Shown here: positions 58,774 to 64,000 of the stretch, one piece after another
Numbering within the stretch: the first letter of the stretch is position 1
Layout: every line of letters starts with the position of its first letter
Origin: Rhodopseudomonas sp. P2A-2r
Lineage (GTDB): Bacteria; Pseudomonadota; Alphaproteobacteria; Rhizobiales; Xanthobacteraceae
Direction: 5' to 3'
DNA length: 64,000 bases
Assembly (NCBI RefSeq): GCF_026015985.1
Contig: NZ_CP110389.1
Span: 2,946,001-3,010,000 of the forward strand
Notes under the pieces: model-generated
The model's database searches: none
What the model was told of the DNA's origin: nothing
What the model saw: the letters and a program-made list of their open reading frames with translations, nothing else
Translations under genes and position numbers: made by a program

Positions 58774-59571
58774 ATGATGAAGATCGATCTTTCCGGAAAA
58801 ACGGCTCTGGTCACCGGCTCGACCTCCGGCATCGGCCACGCCATCGCCAGGGGGCTGGCGGCGACCGGCGCCGAGGTCGTCGTCAACGGCCGCACCCAGC
58901 CGAAGGTTGACGCCGCGGTCGCGGAGATCGTCAAGGCCGTGCCGGGCGCCAAGGTGAAGGGTGTCGCGGCCGACGTCTCCACCGCCGCCGGCTGCGCAAA
59001 GCTGGTCGCAGCATTGCCTGACGTCGACATCCTCATCAACAACGCCGGCATCTTCGAGCCGAAGGGCTTTTTCGACATTCCGGACGAGGACTGGACCCTC
59101 TTCTTCGAAGTCAATGTGATGTCGGGCGTGCGGCTGTCGCGCGCCTACATGCAGGGCATGCTGAAGCGCAACTGGGGCCGCATCGTTTTCATCTCGTCGG
59201 AGTCCGGGCTCAACATCCCCAAGGAGATGATCCATTACGGCATGTCGAAGACGGCGCAGCTGGCGATCTCGCGCGGTCTCGCCGAACTGACGCGCGGCAC
59301 GGCGGTGACCGTCAATTCGGTGCTGCCGGGGCCGACCATGTCGGAAGGCGTCGAGACCTTCGTCAAGGATCTCGCCAGGCAAAACGGCGAGTCCTTGGAC
59401 GAGGCTGCGGCCAACTTCGTCAAGCAGAACCGGCCGACCTCGCTGATCCAGCGCTTCGCCAGCGTCGAGGAGATCGCCAACATGGTGGTCTATGTCAGCT
59501 CGAAGGAAGCGTCAGTGACCAATGGCGCGGCGCTGCGCGCCGAAGGCGGCATCGTGCAGACAATTGCCTGA
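58774..59571 (+). CDS. SDR-family oxidoreductase
   Basis: A 265-residue classical SDR: TGSTSGIG cofactor motif near residue 15, NNAG, catalytic Ser in SSESG and YGMSK, and a C-terminal NGAALRAEGG. Asn-Gly-Arg after strand 2 (VVNGRTQ) suggests NADP(H). GCGGGAG lies eight bases before the ATGATG start. The neighbour is a convergent quinone-reductase-like gene. Confidence 0.85.
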   Translation: MMKIDLSGKTALVTGSTSGIGHAIARGLAATGAEVVVNGRTQPKVDAAVAEIVKAVPGAKVKGVAADVSTAAGCAKLVAALPDVDILINNAGIFEPKGFFDIPDEDWTLFFEVNVMSGVRLSRAYMQGMLKRNWGRIVFISSESGLNIPKEMIHYGMSKTAQLAISRGLAELTRGTAVTVNSVLPGPTMSEGVETFVKDLARQNGESLDEAAANFVKQNRPTSLIQRFASVEEIANMVVYVSSKEASVTNGAALRAEGGIVQTIA

Positions 59572-59585
59572 CGCCGGCCACGATT

Positions 59586-59705
59586 GTCGTCCCCGCCTAG
59601 CGCGCCTTCGGCGCGCGCGGAGCGGGGACCCAGTACACGCAGGCCTGAGTGTACTGGGTCGCCCGGTCCTGGCGCGCAATTGCGCGCCGGCCGGGCGACG
59701 ACAGT
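59586..59705. repeat. REP/BIME-like inverted repeat pair
   Basis: TGTCGTCCCCGC at the left, and GACGACA at the right. Inside are GCGCGC/GCGCGC, GGACCCAGTACAC facing GTGTACTGGGTC, and GGCGCGCAATTGCGCGCC. Third copy of the family seen at 9417 and 32949. It sits between two convergent genes. Confidence 0.8.
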
Positions 59706-59721
59706 TGTGTGCGTTCGAGCG

Positions 59722-60738
59722 CTACCAGCCTTCCAGCACGATCTTGCCGACCGACTTGCCGGACTCGATCAGCGCGTGCGCACGCTTGAGGTTGGCGGCA
59801 TTGATGGTGCCGAAGGTCTGCTCGAGCGTGGTGCGCAGCACGCTTTTGTCGATCATGTCGGCGACGTCGCTGAGCAGTCTATGCTGGCCGATCATGTCCG
59901 CGGTCTGGAACGATGAGCGGGTGAACATGGATTCCCAGTGCAGCGATCCGGCCTTGCCCTTCAGCAGCGAGAAGTTGACCGAGGCGGGATCGTCGATCAC
60001 GCCGATCTTGCCCTGCGGCGCCAGGATGTCGGCGAGCGCCGGAAAGTGATCCTGGGTGCCGGTGAGGCTGGCGATCAACGCCACCTCCGGGAGCTTTAGC
60101 GCCGCGATCTGGTCCTTCATCGGCTTGCTGTGGTCGATCACGGCATGGGCGCCGAGCTCGCGGCACCACTTCACCGTCTCCGGCCGCGACGCGGTTGCCA
60201 GCACCGTGAGCCCGGTGAGCCGCCGCGCCAGCTGGATCAGGATCGAGCCGACGCCGCCGGCGCCGCCGACGATCAGCAGGGTGCGCGGGTCGACGCTGCG
60301 GCCGGGCAGGGCGCCGAGCCGGTCGAACAGCAGTTCCCAGGCGGTGATCGAGGTGAGCGGCAGGGCCGCGGCCTGGGCAAAGGACAGCGTCTTCGGCTTC
60401 AGGCCGACGATGCGCTCATCCACCAGGTGGAACTCGGCATTGGTGCCCTGGCGCAGGATCGAGCCGGCGTAGAACACCTCGTCGCCGGCCTTGAACAGGG
60501 TGACGTCGGGGCCGACCGCATCGACAATGCCGGCGGCGTCATAGCCGAGGATCTTGTTGGGCTCGCCGTCGCGCGGCGCGGCGCGCATGCGCACCTTGGT
60601 GTCCACCGGATTGACCGAGACCGCCTTCACGGCGACGCGGATGTCGCGGCCGGCCGGCTCCGGTTTTGCAGCTTCGAAATCGACCAGCGAGTCCGCCTGA
60701 TCGATGGGCAGGGATGTCTTGTAACCGACGGCCTTCAT
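59722..60738 (-). CDS. Zinc-independent MDR oxidoreductase (quinone reductase-like)
   Basis: A 338-residue medium-chain dehydrogenase/reductase. The Rossmann motif VGGAGGVGSILIQLAR is near residue 155; VNPVDTKVR and GYDAAGIVDAVG are N-terminal domain blocks. The Cys/His/Glu set of zinc alcohol dehydrogenases is missing, which points to the quinone oxidoreductase/ZTA1-like group using NADPH. The ATG at 60738 gives MKAVGYKTSL. It reads towards the SDR gene. Confidence 0.85.
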   Translation of the reverse strand: MKAVGYKTSLPIDQADSLVDFEAAKPEPAGRDIRVAVKAVSVNPVDTKVRMRAAPRDGEPNKILGYDAAGIVDAVGPDVTLFKAGDEVFYAGSILRQGTNAEFHLVDERIVGLKPKTLSFAQAAALPLTSITAWELLFDRLGALPGRSVDPRTLLIVGGAGGVGSILIQLARRLTGLTVLATASRPETVKWCRELGAHAVIDHSKPMKDQIAALKLPEVALIASLTGTQDHFPALADILAPQGKIGVIDDPASVNFSLLKGKAGSLHWESMFTRSSFQTADMIGQHRLLSDVADMIDKSVLRTTLEQTFGTINAANLKRAHALIESGKSVGKIVLEGW

Positions 60739-60858
60739 TCCGGATCTCCTGATCGCGCGTGACTGTGCGGGTGGAGTGGCGCGGCAGCCGGCCAATTGCA
60801 AGCAATCCGGTGCCCGGGGGCAGCCCGCGCTGCCCCCGTCTTTGTCTCAGGCGGCGTA

Positions 60859-62448
60859 TCAGAACGCGACCTGGGTCCGCATCGCGAAGGCGTCGAGCTT
60901 CGACCCGGCATCGCCGGCATTGACCGCGCTGATCTGCCTGGCGACATCGCCATGCAGGTAGTCGAACATGAAGCGGATGTTGCCGTTGACGTACCAGTTG
61001 AGCGCGGCGGTGTAGACCGTCTGTCGTCCGCCGGCGATGCCGTTGGCGGTCGCGAGTTGGTCGTTGAGGTTGACGGTGCTCACGCGTCCGGCGATTTCCC
61101 AGGCGCCCCAGCCGCCGCCGGTCGCCGAGAACGGGTTTGCCGGCTTGATGCCGCTATAGGAGGCCGTGGCCGCGTTGTAGGCGTGGCTTTCACCGGTCAG
61201 CACGTAGCTCGCCTGGACATAGCCGCCGTCGAATTTCAGGCTCGGCAGCGCCGCAAAAGCGGTGCGGTCGATGTTGTACCAGAAGTACTCGCCCTGGAAA
61301 TACAGCGACCCGTAGGTGCCCGCCGCTTCAGCGCTATAGACTTGTGCGCCGGAAACCCCTGCGATCGCTCCGGTCGAAACCAGCGAGGTCGGGTCGAGAC
61401 GAAGCTCGGGCCGATCGCTCAGCGTGAGCGTCTTCGCTCCGGTGACCAGATTGTGCGAAGGCTCGATCAGGAACTGTGCGTCGCCGCCAAGATGGAACGA
61501 GTAGTCCTTGCCGCTGAGTACCTGGCCGGCGGCGCGTACGACGGTGCCGAACTGCTCGGTAGCGCCGTTCGGCGTCACGCTCGACGCCGAATGGATGGCG
61601 CCCGAGGATGGTCCGGTCGCGTAGGCGCCGATCCAGAATGAATCATTGTACCAGCGGGCGCCGAACGCCGAGCGGAAATCTCCGGCGGCGATGTTGGTGG
61701 CGATGATCCCCGCGGAAGCGCGTTCCATGAACAGGATATCGTTGGAACTGGTGGCCTCGTCGAGGGTGTATGGCACATCCATGATACCGCCTTCGATGGC
61801 GAGTTTGCCGCCGAAGGGTTTGAAGCCGGTATAGCTGAGATAGGCGTTCTCGACGCCGGAGACGCCGCCGCCCGGCAGCGAGCCTGCCGCCGCACCGCCG
61901 AAGCCGTCCGAGCTGCCGCCGAAGTCATAGACCAGAGAGTAGTTCCAGTCGCCGAAGAATTTTCCGACAAGGCCGATGCGGGCACGTCGGGTGTTGATGC
62001 CGTTGTCCAGCCGTTGCGGCGAGGTCGCTGCTGAATTCGGATGATAGTCGTAGCCGCCGGCGTCGAAATGCAGGCGGCTGGTGATGGCGACGCAGTTCTG
62101 CTGATCGGCGCTGCAGATCGTCGGGCGATTGTTTGGCATGGTGACGACAACGCCGGACGGCGGTGCGATCGGCCCCTTGGTGTAGGCCGCATTGGCATTG
62201 GCGACGCTGACCTTGACGTCGGCCTTTGCTTCGGCGGTCGTGGCCTTGGCGTTGGCATGCGCGGCGGCCGCCGTGTTGGCCGTCGTCTGCTTCTGCAACT
62301 TGTCGAGCTTCTGTTCCATCAGCTTGAGCTGCTGCTTCAGCAGCGCGATCTCCGTGTCGGCGCCGGCGGTTTCGGCGCGCGCCGGACATGCTGCGAGAAC
62401 GCCCAGAACTCCAGCCGCAGCGGCGGCCGCCTTCCTCGTGATTTTCAT
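60859..62448 (-). CDS. Phosphate-selective-type porin (OprO/OprP family)
   Basis: A 529-residue outer-membrane protein. A signal peptide (MKITRKAAAAAAGVLGVLA, cleaved near PARA-ET) is followed by a coiled coil (LLKQQLKLMEQKLDKLQKQ), an Ala-rich linker, and a 16-strand-like barrel of alternating aromatic strands ending in a C-terminal Phe (MRTQVAF), the usual targeting residue. RLHFDAGGYDY and RRARIGLVGKFFGDWNY are family segments. AGGGG precedes the ATG at 62448. The ion carried is not determined. It is divergent from the protease gene. Confidence 0.88.
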   Translation of the reverse strand: MKITRKAAAAAAGVLGVLAACPARAETAGADTEIALLKQQLKLMEQKLDKLQKQTTANTAAAAHANAKATTAEAKADVKVSVANANAAYTKGPIAPPSGVVVTMPNNRPTICSADQQNCVAITSRLHFDAGGYDYHPNSAATSPQRLDNGINTRRARIGLVGKFFGDWNYSLVYDFGGSSDGFGGAAAGSLPGGGVSGVENAYLSYTGFKPFGGKLAIEGGIMDVPYTLDEATSSNDILFMERASAGIIATNIAAGDFRSAFGARWYNDSFWIGAYATGPSSGAIHSASSVTPNGATEQFGTVVRAAGQVLSGKDYSFHLGGDAQFLIEPSHNLVTGAKTLTLSDRPELRLDPTSLVSTGAIAGVSGAQVYSAEAAGTYGSLYFQGEYFWYNIDRTAFAALPSLKFDGGYVQASYVLTGESHAYNAATASYSGIKPANPFSATGGGWGAWEIAGRVSTVNLNDQLATANGIAGGRQTVYTAALNWYVNGNIRFMFDYLHGDVARQISAVNAGDAGSKLDAFAMRTQVAF

Positions 62449-62762
62449 GAGATCACCCCTGATGATGCGATGGCCAATTGGTTGCGCCAATCGCGATTCA
62501 AGGGAAGTCACCTTTTTGAAGTTCGGCATCGCAGCGCCGTCTTTTGTGGCCGACTGTGTCTTTCCGGAGCCCCATCGAGACTGTTTTGACAAACAGATGA
62601 CGGTCGTCATGTGATGCGCGCATTGAAGCCATTCGCGGCGCCCGGATCCGGTCTGCGGGGTCGCCGGTCGAACCGATCGGTGGGCCGGGATTACCGGCAA
62701 CGCACCCTTCTATTGCGCCGGCGAACGGCCTATATTGCCGGTAATTTCCCTGAGAGGCCCTG
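62449..62762. promoter_or_regulatory. Divergent control region of the porin and DegP-like genes
   Basis: 314 bases. ATTACCGGCAA at 62690-62700 is the exact inverse of TTGCCGGTAAT at 62735-62745; a TATATT, possible -10 of the protease gene, begins at 62731. Two adjacent dyads, CTGTTT-TGAC-AAACAG (62581-62596) and ATGACGGTCGTCAT (62597-62610), lie nearer the porin side. GAGAGG precedes the protease ATG. Confidence 0.5.
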
Positions 62763-64000
62763 ATGTTCCCCAATCTTCGCGCTGCTGCGACATTGACCCT
62801 TTGTGCCACCCTGCTGTCTGCCGCGACCGGCGGTGCCTTGGCGCAGGACCGCCGCGTTCCCGTCTCGCCGAACGAGATCCGGCTGTCCTATGCGCCGATC
62901 GTGCAGCGGGTGCAGCCGGCTGTGGTCAATGTCTACGCCGCCAAGACCGTGCAGGTGCGCAATCCGCTGATGGAAGATCCGCTGTTTCGCCGCTTTTTCG
63001 GCGGCGGCGGCGGCCCGCAGCCCGAGCAGATGCAGCGCTCGCTGGGCTCCGGCGTGATGGTCGATTCGTCCGGTCTGGTGGTCACCAACAACCACGTCAT
63101 CGAGGGCGCCGACCAGGTCAAGATCTCGCTGGCCGACAAGCGCGAATTCGAGGCCGAGATCGTGCTCAAGGACAGCCGCACCGATCTTGCGGTGCTGCGC
63201 ATCAAGGACGGCAAGGAAAAGTTCCCGACGCTGGACTTCGCCAACTCCGACGACTTGCTGGTCGGCGACGTCGTGCTGGCGATCGGCAATCCGTTCGGCG
63301 TCGGACAGACCGTGACCCACGGTATCGTCTCGGCGCTGGCGCGCACCCAGGTCGGGATCACCGACTATCAGTTCTTCATCCAGACCGATGCCGCGATCAA
63401 TCCCGGCAATTCCGGCGGCGCGCTGGTCGACATGACCGGCAAGCTGGTCGGCATCAACACCGCGATCTTCTCGCGCTCCGGCGGCTCGCAGGGCATCGGC
63501 TTCGCCATTCCCGCCAACATGGTGCGCGTCGTGGTTGCTTCCGCCAAGAGCGGCGGCAAGGCCGTGAAGCGGCCGTGGCTCGGCGCGCGGCTGCAATCGG
63601 TGACCCCCGAGATTGCCGAAACGCTCGGGCTCAAGGCGCCGAGCGGCGCGCTGGTCGCCAGCGTCACGCCGGGCAGTCCGGCGGCGCGGGCAGGGCTGAA
63701 GCTCTCCGATCTCGTTGTCGCGGTGGACGGCCAGAAGATCGAGGACATCAATGCCTTCGATTACCGCTTCGCCACGCGCCCGCTCGGCGGCACCGCGCAG
63801 CTCGAGGTCCAGCGCAACGGCAAGCCGGTGACGCTGACGGTTCCCCTGGAAACTGCGCCGGACACCGGCCGTGATGAGGTCGTCATCTCCGGCCGCTCGC
63901 CGTTCCAGGGCGCGAAGGTCGCCAACAGCTCGCCGGCGCTCGCCGACGAGCTGCGGCTGGATTCCAGCATCGAAGGCGTGGTGGTGACCGAGCTCGCCGA
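62763..64000 (+). CDS. DegP/HtrA-family periplasmic serine protease, truncated by the window end
   Basis: The frame starts at ATG 62763 and is open through the right edge (412 codons visible). A signal peptide (MFPNLRAAATLTLCATLLSA, then an Ala-rich cleavage site) directs it to the periplasm. The protease triad is clear: His in TNNHVIEG, Asp in DSRTDLAVLR, Ser in NPGNSGGAL. A first PDZ domain follows (GARLQSVTPEIAETLGLKAP and the SPAARAGLKLSDLVVAVDGQ loop), then the linker and the start of a second PDZ-like part at the edge. GAGAGG is seven bases before the ATG. Confidence 0.93.
   Translation, partial: MFPNLRAAATLTLCATLLSAATGGALAQDRRVPVSPNEIRLSYAPIVQRVQPAVVNVYAAKTVQVRNPLMEDPLFRRFFGGGGGPQPEQMQRSLGSGVMVDSSGLVVTNNHVIEGADQVKISLADKREFEAEIVLKDSRTDLAVLRIKDGKEKFPTLDFANSDDLLVGDVVLAIGNPFGVGQTVTHGIVSALARTQVGITDYQFFIQTDAAINPGNSGGALVDMTGKLVGINTAIFSRSGGSQGIGFAIPANMVRVVVASAKSGGKAVKRPWLGARLQSVTPEIAETLGLKAPSGALVASVTPGSPAARAGLKLSDLVVAVDGQKIEDINAFDYRFATRPLGGTAQLEVQRNGKPVTLTVPLETAPDTGRDEVVISGRSPFQGAKVANSSPALADELRLDSSIEGVVVTELA

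Overview
The window is about 64 kb of high-GC alphaproteobacterial chromosome. The ribosomal gene order (tuf, tRNA-Trp, secE, nusG, then the rplKA, rplJL, rpoBC, str, S10, spc and alpha blocks), an ALA synthase tail, the RpoA/RpoB/ribosomal protein sequences and the dispersed palindromic repeats all point to the Bradyrhizobium/Rhodopseudomonas branch (Nitrobacteraceae). No rRNA, CRISPR array, insertion sequence or prophage was seen.

Layout. 1-10.8 kb is an accessory region: the hemA end, a Cys-cluster protein, a TetR regulator divergent from an ACAD11-type acyl-CoA dehydrogenase and its APH-type kinase partner, MFS and EamA transporters, two SDRs around a histidine phosphatase, and a serine beta-lactamase-family hydrolase. 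10.9-14.6 kb holds tuf copy 1, tRNA-Trp, secE, nusG, rplK and rplA. 14.6-20.2 kb interrupts the usual rplA-rplJ junction with a possible CtrA-controlled micro-ORF, a 2-hydroxyacid dehydrogenase and an IorAB-type molybdenum hydroxylase with a dihaem cytochrome. 20.2-30.1 kb is rplJ, rplL, rpoB and rpoC. 30.1-38.5 kb interrupts the rpoC-rpsL junction with a GNAT, a FAD oxidase-methyltransferase fusion, an ABC exporter with acidic tails, a FAD monooxygenase and a FemAB/BioF2-like acyltransferase. 38.5-57.6 kb is an almost unbroken run from rpsL to rplQ, including a second identical tuf, secY and an adenylate kinase with a histone H1-like tail. 57.6-64 kb holds an acyltransferase, an SDR, a quinone-reductase-like MDR, a porin and the start of a DegP/HtrA protease.

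Sequence quality matters here. Nine genes each carry one frameshift, four of them essential ribosomal protein genes (rplF, rplR, rplO, rpsK). Five are one-base insertions, all readable as GAGTC becoming GAGATC; GAGTC is a GANTC site, the CcrM methylation motif. Four are one-base losses, mostly in G or A runs. These look like assembly or basecalling errors, not pseudogenes, and the genes are annotated as intact loci with their corrected reading described.

The most interesting biology is the ACAD-kinase-phosphatase-SDR locus (a candidate phospho-hydroxyacyl-CoA route), the oxidase-methyltransferase/exporter cassette lodged between rpoC and rpsL, the IorAB operon with a perfect 24-base palindrome just before its start codon, the CtrA box with its micro-ORF, and the H1-tailed adenylate kinase.
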